A stretch of 64,000 nt of DNA from Solirubrobacter deserti (GTDB lineage Bacteria > Actinomycetota > Thermoleophilia > Solirubrobacterales > Solirubrobacteraceae). Where the stretch lies: positions 1 to 64,000 of the forward strand of contig NZ_QPKJ02000011.1 in the NCBI RefSeq assembly GCF_003344625.1, written 5' to 3'. The notes below the pieces were generated by a model. The model was not told the DNA's origin and did not search any database. It saw only the letters and a program-made list of their open reading frames with translations. Shown piece after piece: positions 44,149-53,403 of this stretch. Position 1 is the first letter of the stretch. Every line of letters begins with the position of its first letter. Made by a program: the position numbers and the translations under genes.

Positions 44149-44210
44149 CCGGATTCGAGCTCGCCCGGCTGCACAACCTCAACGGCGCCGCCGAACGCGG
44201 CGGCGCCTGA
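43941..44210 (+). CDS. membrane-helix segment, separate gene or displaced C-terminus of the caspase-like protein
   Basis: 89 residues from GTG 43941. A basic stretch (ARRDSRRR) leads to three hydrophobic helices: VLALVAAMYLFVFTD, FNLAMGAMGALVAAFTLVG and WIPMLAGAGSMVLLTGFELA. In the upstream paralogue the caspase-like domain is joined to its membrane part by a similar Arg-rich stretch, so this most likely is the membrane part of the second paralogue, separated by a frameshift near 43930-43980. No ribosome-binding site supports independent initiation. It ends 3 nt from the ppk stop. Confidence 0.6.
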   Translation: MAALARRDSRRRVLALVAAMYLFVFTDIKTRDVHFNLAMGAMGALVAAFTLVGPGWIPMLAGAGSMVLLTGFELARLHNLNGAAERGGA

Positions 44211-44213
44211 CGT

Positions 44214-46343
44214 TCACTCGCTCGAAGCGCTCGCCTCGGCCGCGGCCGAGGCGTGCGCGGCCATCAGCTCGCGCTGGACGTTGCGCTCCTCGCCGCCGTC
44301 CGGCGTGCGCCGCGTCCACTCGCCGTCCGTGCCGAGCTCCCACGAGTTCGTGTTGTCGGCGAAGCAGCGGTCCAACGTGTCCAGCAGCTCCGCGCGCAGC
44401 GACTCGTCGCGCACCGGCGTGAGGAGCTCGACGCGCGTGTCCAGGTTGCGTGGCATCAGGTCGGCCGAGCCGATGTAGACGAGCGGGTCGTCGGGACGGT
44501 CGAAGGCGAAGATGCGCGAGTGCTCGAGGAAGCGCCCGACGACCGAGACCACGCGGACGTTCTCCGACACGCCCGGGACGCCCGGCTTCAGACAGCAGAT
44601 GCCGCGCACGTTGATCTCGACCTCGACGCCGGCCTGCGAGGCGCGATACAGCGCCCGGATGCTCTCCTTGTCCACGAGCGAGTTCATCTTCAGGCGGATT
44701 CGGCAGGCCTGGCCCTCGGCGTGCGCGGCGATCGTCTTGTCGACCTCGTCGATGAAGCCCTGGCGCATGTGCGCTGGCGCGACGAGCACCTTGCGGTAGC
44801 CGCGCGGCCGGGCGAACCCGGTCAGGAAGTTGAACATGTCGGCGACGTCGTTGCCGAGCTGCTCGTCGCACGTGAACAGGCCGAAGTCCGTGTACAGGCG
44901 CGCGGTCTTGGCGTTGTAGTTGCCGGTGCCGACGTGCAGGTAGTGGCGCACGCCGTCGCCCTCGCGGCGCACCACGAGGATGCACTTGGCGTGCGTCTTG
45001 AGGGCGGGAAGGCCGTAGACGACGTGCACGCCCGCCTCTTCCAGCGCGCGGCCCCACTGGATGTTCGCGCGCTCGTCGAAACGCGCCTTGACCTCCACGA
45101 GGCACACGGCCTGCTTGCCACGCTCGGCGGCGCGGATCAGCGCCGGCACCAGCGGCGAGTCGTCGCTCGTCCGGTACACCGTCTGCTTGATCGCGAGCAC
45201 TTCCGGGTCGTTGACGGCCTGCTCGACGAAGCGCTCGACCGAGCTCACGAACGAGTCGTACGGATGGTGCAGGAGGATGTCGCGCTTGCGCATCGCGCCC
45301 AGCACGTCCGGCTGCTCGTCCTCGTCGGGCTGCAGCAGCGGCTGCGTGACGGGCGACCACGGCGGGTCGCGCAGCTCGCTGAAGCCGGGCAGGCCGACGA
45401 TCGCCCACAGGTCCTTGAGGTCGAGCAGCGAGTCGACCTCGAACACGTCCTCGGGCTCGACCTCCAGCGCCCGCGTGATCTGCTCGCGGATCGGCGCGCT
45501 CATGCCCGCCGAGACCTCCACGCGCACGGTCTCGCCGAAGCGCCGGGCGCGCAACTCCTCCTCGACGGCCTGCAGCAGGTCGTCGGCCTCGTCGGACACC
45601 GTGAAGTCGGCGTCGCGCGTGACCCGGAAGACGGCGTGGTCGAGGATCTCCATGCCCGGGAAGAGCACGTCGAGGTTCTCGGCGATCAGCTCCTCGAGCG
45701 TCACGAACGTGCGCCCGTCGACCGGCACGAAGCGGGGCAGCATCTCCTTGGGCACCTTCACGCGGGCGAACGTCTCGACCTCGGTGACGGGGTCGCGCAC
45801 GATCACGCCGAGCGACAGCGACAGGTTGGAGATGTACGGGAACGGCCGCCCGAGCCCGACCGCCAGCGGCGTCAGGACCGGGAAGATCTGGCGCCGGAAG
45901 CGCTCGTCCAGGGTCCGGCGCTCGCGGCTCTGGATCTCGTCGTAGCCGACGATGCGGATGCCGTGCTCGGCCAGCGCGGGCCGCAGCTCGCGGTGCAGGC
46001 AGCGCGACTGGCGCTGCGTGTGCTCGCGCACCAGCCTCCGGATGGCGTCGAGCGTCTCACTCGGCGTGCGCCCGTCCTGCAGCGGCTTCTGGATGCCGGC
46101 CTCGATCTGGTCGTGCAGACCGGCGACGCGGACCATGAAGAACTCGTCCAGGTTGGAGGAGACGATCGCGAGGAACTTCAGGCGCTCGAGCAGCGGGACG
46201 CTGGGGTCCTCGGCGAGCTGCAGCACGCGATCGTTGAACTCCATCCACGAGGTCTCGCGATTGAAGTAGAGGCCCGGATCCTTGAGATCCGGGGCAGGCG
46301 GTGTCGCAGGCGGACTGGTGACGTCGGTCACATCGGGCATCAT
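44214..46343 (-). CDS. ppk: polyphosphate kinase 1
   Basis: A 709-residue enzyme that makes long-chain polyphosphate from ATP reversibly. The N domain has FNRETSWMEFNDRVLQLAED and FLAIVSSNLDEFFMVRVAGL. The autophosphorylated His is in PALKTHAKC; the ATP/phosphate motifs are EVKARFDERANIQWGRALEE, GTGNYNAKTARLYTDFGLF and YIGSADLMPRNLDTRVEL. The length is normal. It follows ppx on the same strand, 33 nt apart, so synthesis and degradation share a transcript. Confidence 0.97.
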   Translation of the reverse strand: MMPDVTDVTSPPATPPAPDLKDPGLYFNRETSWMEFNDRVLQLAEDPSVPLLERLKFLAIVSSNLDEFFMVRVAGLHDQIEAGIQKPLQDGRTPSETLDAIRRLVREHTQRQSRCLHRELRPALAEHGIRIVGYDEIQSRERRTLDERFRRQIFPVLTPLAVGLGRPFPYISNLSLSLGVIVRDPVTEVETFARVKVPKEMLPRFVPVDGRTFVTLEELIAENLDVLFPGMEILDHAVFRVTRDADFTVSDEADDLLQAVEEELRARRFGETVRVEVSAGMSAPIREQITRALEVEPEDVFEVDSLLDLKDLWAIVGLPGFSELRDPPWSPVTQPLLQPDEDEQPDVLGAMRKRDILLHHPYDSFVSSVERFVEQAVNDPEVLAIKQTVYRTSDDSPLVPALIRAAERGKQAVCLVEVKARFDERANIQWGRALEEAGVHVVYGLPALKTHAKCILVVRREGDGVRHYLHVGTGNYNAKTARLYTDFGLFTCDEQLGNDVADMFNFLTGFARPRGYRKVLVAPAHMRQGFIDEVDKTIAAHAEGQACRIRLKMNSLVDKESIRALYRASQAGVEVEINVRGICCLKPGVPGVSENVRVVSVVGRFLEHSRIFAFDRPDDPLVYIGSADLMPRNLDTRVELLTPVRDESLRAELLDTLDRCFADNTNSWELGTDGEWTRRTPDGGEERNVQRELMAAHASAAAEASASSE

Positions 46344-46376
46344 CGCACCCGGCGTCCGGGATCAGTGAATGAGTTG

Positions 46377-47249
46377 TTACATCCCTGCCAGATCAAGCAA
46401 CACACCTTCTCGTAGGCCGCCGCGGGCGATGTGGAGCGGCTGTCCGAGCAGGCGGCCGGCGGCCTCCAGCGCGAGCAGGCCCGCCGGCATCAGCCGTACC
46501 CGCTGGGGATCGAGCGCGAACCGCGCGGCCACGTCCACGGCCGGCCCGCGCGTGAGCTCGCCGAGCGCCGCCGCGAGGCTCTCGCGGCCGAGCACATCGC
46601 CCACCAGCCGCCGCAACGAGGCGGCGCTGCCGCCCACCGCGACCGCGACGTCGACCGGCGGCGGCACGGTCGTGGCCAGCATCTGCGCCGCGTGGTAGCG
46701 GACCTCGTCGAGCTGGTCGGGAGAAGGCGGGTCGTCGCCGAGGTAGGCGTCGGCGAGAAAGCCGGAGCCGAAGGCGAACGAGCGCCACCACTCCACGCCG
46801 CCGTCGACCGTCCCGACCGCGATCTCGGTCGAGCCGCCGCCCACGTCGACGACCGCGACGCGCCCTTCGAGCCGCTCCGGCAGCGTCTTCGTCGCCCCTA
46901 GGAACGCGAGCCGCGCCTCCTCCTCGCCGTCGAGCACCGCCACGTCCACGCCGCCGTACTCGCGCATCGCGCGGCAGAACTCCTCACGGTTGGCCGCGAC
47001 GCGGATGCAGGCGGTGGCCACCGCGCGAATCGATTGCGCGCCAGCTTGCTCGGCGAGCGAGACCTGCTCGGCCACCACCCCGGCGTTCTCGGCGATCCGG
47101 GCCGCCGGAATCGCACCACCGGGCGCGAGCCCGCGGCCCAGCCGGGTGAACGCGCGCCGCTGTAATAGCTCTGTCAGGCGGCCGTCGCGGGCGTCCGCAA
47201 CCAGCACGCGGGTGGTGTTCGTGCCGATATCTATGCAGCCGCAAACCAT
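46377..47249 (-). CDS. ppx: exopolyphosphatase (Ppx/GppA, short form)
   Basis: A 290-residue ASKHA-fold phosphatase. Phosphate loop 1 is CGCIDIGTNTTRVLVADA; later blocks are SIRAVATACIRVAANREEF, VLDGEEEARLAFLGA and VAVVDVGGGSTEIAVGTVDG. The C-terminal HD-like domain of the long Ppx is absent, as in the short actinobacterial enzymes that hydrolyse polyphosphate or pppGpp. ATG 47249 is chosen at the conserved N-terminus. It is first in the ppx-ppk operon, divergent from the ABC genes. Confidence 0.94.
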   Translation of the reverse strand: MVCGCIDIGTNTTRVLVADARDGRLTELLQRRAFTRLGRGLAPGGAIPAARIAENAGVVAEQVSLAEQAGAQSIRAVATACIRVAANREEFCRAMREYGGVDVAVLDGEEEARLAFLGATKTLPERLEGRVAVVDVGGGSTEIAVGTVDGGVEWWRSFAFGSGFLADAYLGDDPPSPDQLDEVRYHAAQMLATTVPPPVDVAVAVGGSAASLRRLVGDVLGRESLAAALGELTRGPAVDVAARFALDPQRVRLMPAGLLALEAAGRLLGQPLHIARGGLREGVLLDLAGM

Positions 47250-47270
47250 GGAAACGCCCGCGATGTTGCC

Positions 47271-48131
47271 ATGATGGGAACGATGACGAGCGGCGTCCCC
47301 GCGATCGAGGTCACTGGACTGAGCAAGGCGTACGGCTCGCTGGCGGCGTTGCGAGGAGTCGATTTCACCGTGGCGCGCGGCGAGGTGTTCGGGCTGCTCG
47401 GGCCCAACGGGGCGGGCAAGACGTCGTGCGTCGAGGTGCTCGAGGGCTACCGCGACCGTGACTCCGGCGAGGTCCGCGTGCTCGGCTTGGACCCGAAGGA
47501 TCGCGCGTTGCGCGCCCGGGTCGGCATCGTCCTTCAGAGCTGCGGCACCTATCCGCACCTGACCGTCCGCGAGACGGTCGCGCACTGGGCGGGCATGTAC
47601 CCGCGCCCGCGGCAGGTGAGCGAGGTGCTCGCGCTCGCCGGCCTCGACGACTGCGCCGACCGTCGCGCGCGGACGTTGAGCGGCGGCCAGGCGCGCCGGC
47701 TGGACTTCGCGCTCGCGCTGGTGGGCGACCCGGAGCTGATCTTCCTCGACGAGCCCACCACCGGCTTCGACCCGGCCGCCCGCCGCGCGGCCTGGGACGT
47801 CATCCGCGCGCTGCGCGACCTCGGCAAGACCGTCGTGCTCACCACGCACTACCTGGACGAGGCGCAGGCGCTGGCCGACCGCGTCGCGATCCTGCAGGAC
47901 GGGTTGATCCTGGCCGAGGGCCCGCCGGACCAGCTCGGCGCCTCCCGCTACCGCGTCGCCTGGCGCGCGAGCGACGGCACGCTGGAAGAGCGCTTCACCG
48001 AGGACCCGACGGCGCTGCTGCACGAGCTGACCGCCGACGCGCTCGCCCGCGGCGAGACGCTCGAAGACCTGAGCGTCACCCGCCCGTCACTGGAGGACGT
48101 CTACCTGGAGCTCACGGAGGCCGTCGCGTGA
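47271..48131 (+). CDS. ABC-2 exporter ATP-binding protein
   Basis: A 286-residue ATPase (283 if ATG 47283 is used). Walker A is GPNGAGKTS, the Q-loop is IVLQSCGTYPHLTVRETV, the signature is LSGGQARRLDFALALVG, Walker B is LIFLDEPTTGFDP and the H-loop is VLTTHYLDEAQALADR. The C-terminal region ends DLSVTRPSLEDVYLELT, as in DrrA-like proteins. GTGA overlap couples it to the permease. The substrate is unknown; there is no sensor gene beside it, unlike the system at 2.6-6.1 kb. Confidence 0.94.
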   Translation: MMGTMTSGVPAIEVTGLSKAYGSLAALRGVDFTVARGEVFGLLGPNGAGKTSCVEVLEGYRDRDSGEVRVLGLDPKDRALRARVGIVLQSCGTYPHLTVRETVAHWAGMYPRPRQVSEVLALAGLDDCADRRARTLSGGQARRLDFALALVGDPELIFLDEPTTGFDPAARRAAWDVIRALRDLGKTVVLTTHYLDEAQALADRVAILQDGLILAEGPPDQLGASRYRVAWRASDGTLEERFTEDPTALLHELTADALARGETLEDLSVTRPSLEDVYLELTEAVA

Positions 48132-48889
48132 CCGCAGCCGTGCCCTGGTGGGGCGCGGCGTGGCGGCAGTTCCGGCTCGAGCGCCGGATGTTCTGGCGCA
48201 ATCCGTCCGCGGCGTTCTTCGGCGTCCTGCTGCCGCTCGGGCTGCTCGCGATCTTCGGCGCCGTGTTCGCGGGGCGTGACGAGGACCTGGACGTGATCGT
48301 GCCCGGCATCGCCGGCATGAGCGTGATGTCGGCGACGTTCACGTCGCTCGCCTACAACCTCACGACGCTGCGCGAGCGCGGCATCCTCAAGCGCCTGCGC
48401 GGGACGCCGATGCCAACTTCGGCCTACCTCGCCGGCCTCGCCGGCAACGCGGTCGCCAACGCCGCACTGCAGCTCGTGATCGTCATTCTCGCCGGACACT
48501 TCATCCTCGGCGTCGAGTGGCCGCGGGACTGGGGCTCGATGCTGACCTTCGCGGCCGCGGGCGTCGTCTGCTTCACGTTCCTCGGCGTGGCGCTCGCGCA
48601 CGCGATCCCGAACCCGGAGTCCGCACCCGCGTACGTCAACGCGGTCTTTCTGCCGCAGATCCTGATCGCGGGCGTGTTCTACGACGCCGACGAGGCGCCC
48701 CAGATCGTCCGCGACATCGCGCAGGCGCTTCCCCTCACCCATCTGGTCGAAGGGCTCTCGGGCGCGATGATCGACGGCGAGAGCGTCGCCACCAACGCCG
48801 TCTCACTACTCATCCTGGGCTTGTGGGGCCTCGCCGGCGCCGTCCTGGCGGTGCGCGGCTTCTCGTGGGAAGCCCGCCGCGATCAGTGA
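48128..48889 (+). CDS. ABC-2 type transporter permease
   Basis: A 253-residue membrane protein with six helices. The N-terminus FRLERRMFWRNPSAAFFGVL leads into helix 1; later segments are FTSLAYNLTTLRERGILKRL, the ABC-2 signature FTFLGVALAHAIPNPESAPA and FLPQILIAGVFYDADEAPQI. GTG 48128 overlaps the ATPase stop. It forms the exporter with the ATPase upstream. A 58-residue membrane protein gene follows 64 bp later. Confidence 0.93.
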   Translation: MTAAVPWWGAAWRQFRLERRMFWRNPSAAFFGVLLPLGLLAIFGAVFAGRDEDLDVIVPGIAGMSVMSATFTSLAYNLTTLRERGILKRLRGTPMPTSAYLAGLAGNAVANAALQLVIVILAGHFILGVEWPRDWGSMLTFAAAGVVCFTFLGVALAHAIPNPESAPAYVNAVFLPQILIAGVFYDADEAPQIVRDIAQALPLTHLVEGLSGAMIDGESVATNAVSLLILGLWGLAGAVLAVRGFSWEARRDQ

Positions 48890-48953
48890 ATGTTGCACGC
48901 GGTCCGGCCGACGCGATAGGGTCACCGTACGAACAACCCGTCCAAGGAGAGGG

Positions 48954-49130
48954 ATGGCGGCCTTATCGGGCTGGAAGCAGTTGGTCGTCGCGCTCGCGAT
49001 CGCGGGCGTCCTCATGGTCATCATCCGTCTTGCCGGCGTGCCCGGAGCGTGGGCTCCGTTGGTGATCGGCGGCGCGCTCGGGCTGATGACGGCAGTGGTG
49101 GCCGGAGCACCCGGCCGCGACGAGAGCTGA
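48954..49130 (+). CDS. 58-residue membrane protein
   Basis: ATG 48954 follows a strong AAGGAGAGGG ribosome-binding site. The protein reads MAALSGWKQLVVALAIAGVL then MVIIRLAGVPGAWAPLVIGG and ALGLMTAVVAGAPGRDES. Two hydrophobic helices are separated by a short turn (LAGVPGAW), giving a hairpin in the membrane with both ends on one side. It lies between the ABC-2 exporter and marR on the same strand and is followed by a hairpin. It may be an accessory subunit of the exporter; no family is recognised. Confidence 0.75.
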   Translation: MAALSGWKQLVVALAIAGVLMVIIRLAGVPGAWAPLVIGGALGLMTAVVAGAPGRDES

Positions 49131-49133
49131 TTG

Positions 49134-49153
49134 CGGCCCGCTGCGGCGGGCCG
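49134..49153 (+). terminator. hairpin after 58-residue membrane protein
   Basis: CGGCCCGC, loop tgcg, GCGGGCCG, then TTAG. It begins 3 nt after the stop and 15 nt before the marR start. Confidence 0.6.
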
Positions 49154-49167
49154 TTAGCCTTCGTTGT

Positions 49168-49695
49168 ATGCCCGAGGCACAGATCTCGCCGGTGGCGAAT
49201 CGCCTCGGCGCCGCTGCACTCACGCTGAGCGACAGCATCCGCGACGCGACCGAGGCCGCGACCGGCATGGCCGGCGGGCTGCCGGCGGCCCTGGTTTCGC
49301 TGCACGAGTGGGCGGACGGGCGCTCGGTCGACGTGCTGGCCGGCGCGCTGCGCGTCACCCACTCGCGCGCGGTGCGGGTGGTCGACCAGCTGGAGGCGTC
49401 CGGGCTGGCGCGGCGGGAGCCCGACCCCGCGGACGGGCGCCGCGCGCTCGTGCGGATCTCGCCCGCCGGCCGGGAAGTGGCCGAGCGGGCGCTCGCGGCG
49501 CGCGCCGAGCTGCTCGAGCGGGTCGTGGCCGACGTGGACAAGCGCGCGCTGGACCGGGTGCTCGACGCGATCTTGCACGCCACCACGACCGAGGTCGCCG
49601 CCGCGGCGCGCACGTGCCGCCTCTGTGATGCGCGGGCCTGCGGGCACGAGGAGCGCCGCTGCCCGGTCACGCGCGCCGCGGACCGCTACCGCTAG
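49168..49695 (+). CDS. MarR family regulator with C-terminal Cys cluster
   Basis: A 175-residue winged-helix regulator. The DNA-binding part has LHEWADGRSVDVLAGALRVT, HSRAVRVVDQLEASGLARRE and the wing PDPADGRRALVRISPAGREV. After the dimer helices, residues about 148-168 carry four Cys in CRLCDARACGHEERRCP. The spacing (CxxC, then C, then C) could bind zinc or act as a redox switch. Target genes may be the exporter upstream. Two hairpins follow. Confidence 0.9.
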   Translation: MPEAQISPVANRLGAAALTLSDSIRDATEAATGMAGGLPAALVSLHEWADGRSVDVLAGALRVTHSRAVRVVDQLEASGLARREPDPADGRRALVRISPAGREVAERALAARAELLERVVADVDKRALDRVLDAILHATTTEVAAAARTCRLCDARACGHEERRCPVTRAADRYR

Positions 49696-49758
49696 GGAAT
49701 CCGCGAAGCGATTCCCCAGCCGAAGTGGCCACGCGCCGGCGAAGCCGGCCGCGGCCAC
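49695..49758 (+). terminator. two consecutive hairpins after marR
   Basis: First GGGAATC ... GATTCCC (49695-49716), overlapping the stop codon, then an imperfect, longer stem GTGGCC ... GGCCAC (49725-49758) with inner CCGGC/GCCGG. Neither has a U-tract, but together they separate marR from the fad operon. Confidence 0.55.
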
Positions 49759-49780
49759 GTGGCGCCGTGGTGCGCGACAA

Positions 49781-49825
49781 TGGTGACATGCGTCACCAAC
49801 CGGCTCCCGGGCTGACGTGACGTCA
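49781..49825. promoter_or_regulatory. two candidate operators upstream of thiolase gene
   Basis: TGGTGAC, 4 nt, GTCACCA (49781-49798) and TGACGT, g, ACGTCA (49813-49825) are perfect inverted repeats within 90 bp of the thiolase start. Their position suits a regulator of fatty acid degradation (TetR- or GntR-type); which protein binds is unknown. Confidence 0.6.
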
Positions 49826-49866
49826 GTAACCTGGGACGCCTACGTTCGGCTCTGAGGAGAATCGGC

Positions 49867-51083
<1,217 letters not shown>

Positions 51084-51084
<1 letters not shown>

Positions 51085-53249
51085 TGTCGACGATCCGCTG
51101 GGAGCAGGACGCCGACGGCGTCGTCGTGCTCACGCTCGACGACCCGAACCAGTCCGCGAACACGATGAACGACGCCTACAAGGCGTCGATGCACGAGACG
51201 GTCGAGCGCCTGGAGGCCGAGAAGGACTCGATCACGGGCGTCGTCATCACGTCCGCGAAGAAGACGTTCTTCGCCGGCGGTGACCTCAATGACTTGAAGA
51301 AGGCCCGCAAGGAGGATGCCGCCGAGGTCGCGCAGATGGTGCGCGAGCTCAAGGCCGACCTGCGGCGCCTGGAGCGCCTCGGCAAGCCGGTCGTGGCCGC
51401 GATCAACGGCGCCGCGCTGGGCGGCGGCCTGGAGATCTGCCTGGCCACGCACCACCGCGTGATCGTCGACGACTCCAAGGCCGTGCTCGGCTTCCCGGAG
51501 GTGCAGCTCGGGCTGCTGCCGGGCGCGGGCGGCGTGACGCGCTCGGTCCGCATGTTCGGCATCGCCGACGCGCTCATGAAGCTCCTGCTGCTGGGCACGC
51601 GCCACCGTCCGGCGGCCGCCTTGGAGATGGGCCTGGTGGACGAGGTCGTCGGCTCCGTCGACGAGCTCCTGCCCGCCGCGAAGCAGTGGATTTCGTCGAA
51701 TCCCGAAGCGGTCCAGCCGTGGGACGTCAAGGGGCACAAGATCCCGGGCGGCACGCCGTCGAACCCGAAGTTCGCCGCCAACCTGCCCGCGTTCCCCGCG
51801 AACCTGCGCAAGCAGATCAAGGGCGCGAACTACCCGGCGCCGCACCACATCATGGCCGCGGCGGTCGAGGGCGCGCAGGTGGACTTCGACGTCGCGCTGG
51901 AGGTCGAGGGCCGCTACTTCGTGGACCTGGTCACCTCGCAGGTGGCCAAGAACATGATCCAGGCGTTCTTCTTCGACCTGCAGGCCGTGCAGGGCTCACG
52001 TGGCCGGCCGGAGTCGCTGGAGCCGACGTCCGTGAAGAAGGTCGTGATCCTGGGCGCGGGCATGATGGGCGCCGCGATCGCTTACGTGAGCGCGAGGGCC
52101 GGCATCGAAGTGGTGCTCAAGGACGTCTCGCTGGAGGCCGCGCAGAAGGGCAAGGGCTACAGCGAGAAGCTCGTCGAGAAGGGCGTCTCGCGCGGCAAGA
52201 CCACGCAGGAGAAGGGCGACGCCCTGCTCGCGCGCATCACGCCGACCGCTGACCCGGCCGACGCCGCGGGCGCGGACCTCGTGATCGAGGCCGTGTTCGA
52301 GGACCCGGGCGTCAAGGCGCAGGTGATGAAGGAAATCGAGCCGCACCTCGCCGAGGACGCGCTGCTCGGCTCGAACACCTCGACGCTGCCGATCACGCTG
52401 CTCGCGGAGAACGTCTCGCGGCCGGCCGACTTCATCGGCCTGCACTTCTTTTCCCCCGTGGACAAGATGCCGCTGCTGGAGATCATCAAGGGCGAGAAGA
52501 CGAGCGAGGCGGCCGTCTACCGCGCGCTGGACTTCGCCAAGCAGATCTCCAAGACGCCGATCGTCGTCAACGACTCCCGCGGCTTCTTCACCTCGCGCGT
52601 GATCGGCACGTTCATCAACGAGGGCATCTCGATGCTCGCCGAGGGCATCCCCGCCGCCTCGATCGAGCAGGCCTCCTCGCAGGCCGGCTACCCGGCGCCC
52701 GTGCTGCAGCTCTCGGACGAGCTCAATCTGAAGCTCATGCGGCGCATCCGCAAGGCGTCCGCGGACGCGGCCGGCGACGCGTGGGTCGCGCATCCCGCCG
52801 ACGCGGTGATCGACCGCATGCTCGACGAGTTCGAGCGCCCCGGCAAGCTCGAGGGCGCGGGCTTCTACGAGTACGCGGACGGCAAGCGCACGCGGCTGTG
52901 GCCGGGCCTGCGCGAAGCGTTCCCAGCTGTCGACGACCCGTCCTCGATCAACCTGCGCGACCTCCAGGAGCGCATGCTCTTCATCGAGGCGCTCGAGACG
53001 ATCAAGTGCGTCGACGAGGGCGTGATCGAGTCCGTCGCCGACGCCAACATCGGCTCGATCATGGGCATCGGCTTCCCGGGCTGGACCGGCGGCGTCCTGC
53101 AGTACATCAACGGCTACGAGGGCGGCGTGCAGGGCTTCGTCGCCCGTGCCCGCGAGTTGGCGGAGACGTACGGCGAGCGCTTCGCGCCGCCGGAGTCCTT
53201 GGCCGCTCGTACCGAGCCGTTCTACGACGCGGAGCTCGTCACGGCGTAG
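51084..53249 (+). CDS. enoyl-CoA hydratase / 3-hydroxyacyl-CoA dehydrogenase (FadB/FadJ type)
   Basis: A 721-residue bifunctional enzyme. The hydratase part (1-200) has KKTFFAGGDLNDLKKARKED, INGAALGGGLEICLATHHRV and FPEVQLGLLPGAGGVTRSVR (both catalytic Glu). The dehydrogenase part has the NAD motif VVILGAGMMGAAIAYVSARA near 315, GLHFFSPVDKMPLLEIIKG (His) and VVNDSRGFFTSRVIGTFIN, followed by the C-terminal helical domains. With the thiolase it oxidises acyl-CoA. A long hairpin lies after the stop. Confidence 0.96.
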
Positions 53250-53259
53250 TTTCGATCCA

Positions 53260-53308
53260 GGGGTGATGCACGAACCGGTCCCGACAGGACTCGTTCGTTC
53301 ATCACCCC
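53260..53308 (+). terminator. long hairpin ending the fad operon
   Basis: GGGGTGATGCACGAAC and GTTCGTTCATCACCCC pair over 16 positions with one mismatch; the 17-nt interior contains a further GTCC/GGAC pair. It starts 11 nt after the stop. There is no U-run. Confidence 0.75.
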
Positions 53309-53403
53309 GCTGTCCGGGCGGCCTTGCGTCGCCGCACGTGATCCTCGACGATGTGCTGCCGGAGCGTGCGCATGTCTTCAGGATGCCTGGGTAGGGCGAC
53401 GGC

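Noticed and set aside
42482..44210. Active caspase-like proteases
   Set aside because: Neither protein has the catalytic His or Cys at the expected positions.
44253..46415. 720-codon frame opposite ppk
   Set aside because: Antisense shadow of PPK1, rich in Arg/Val/Ala without domain features.
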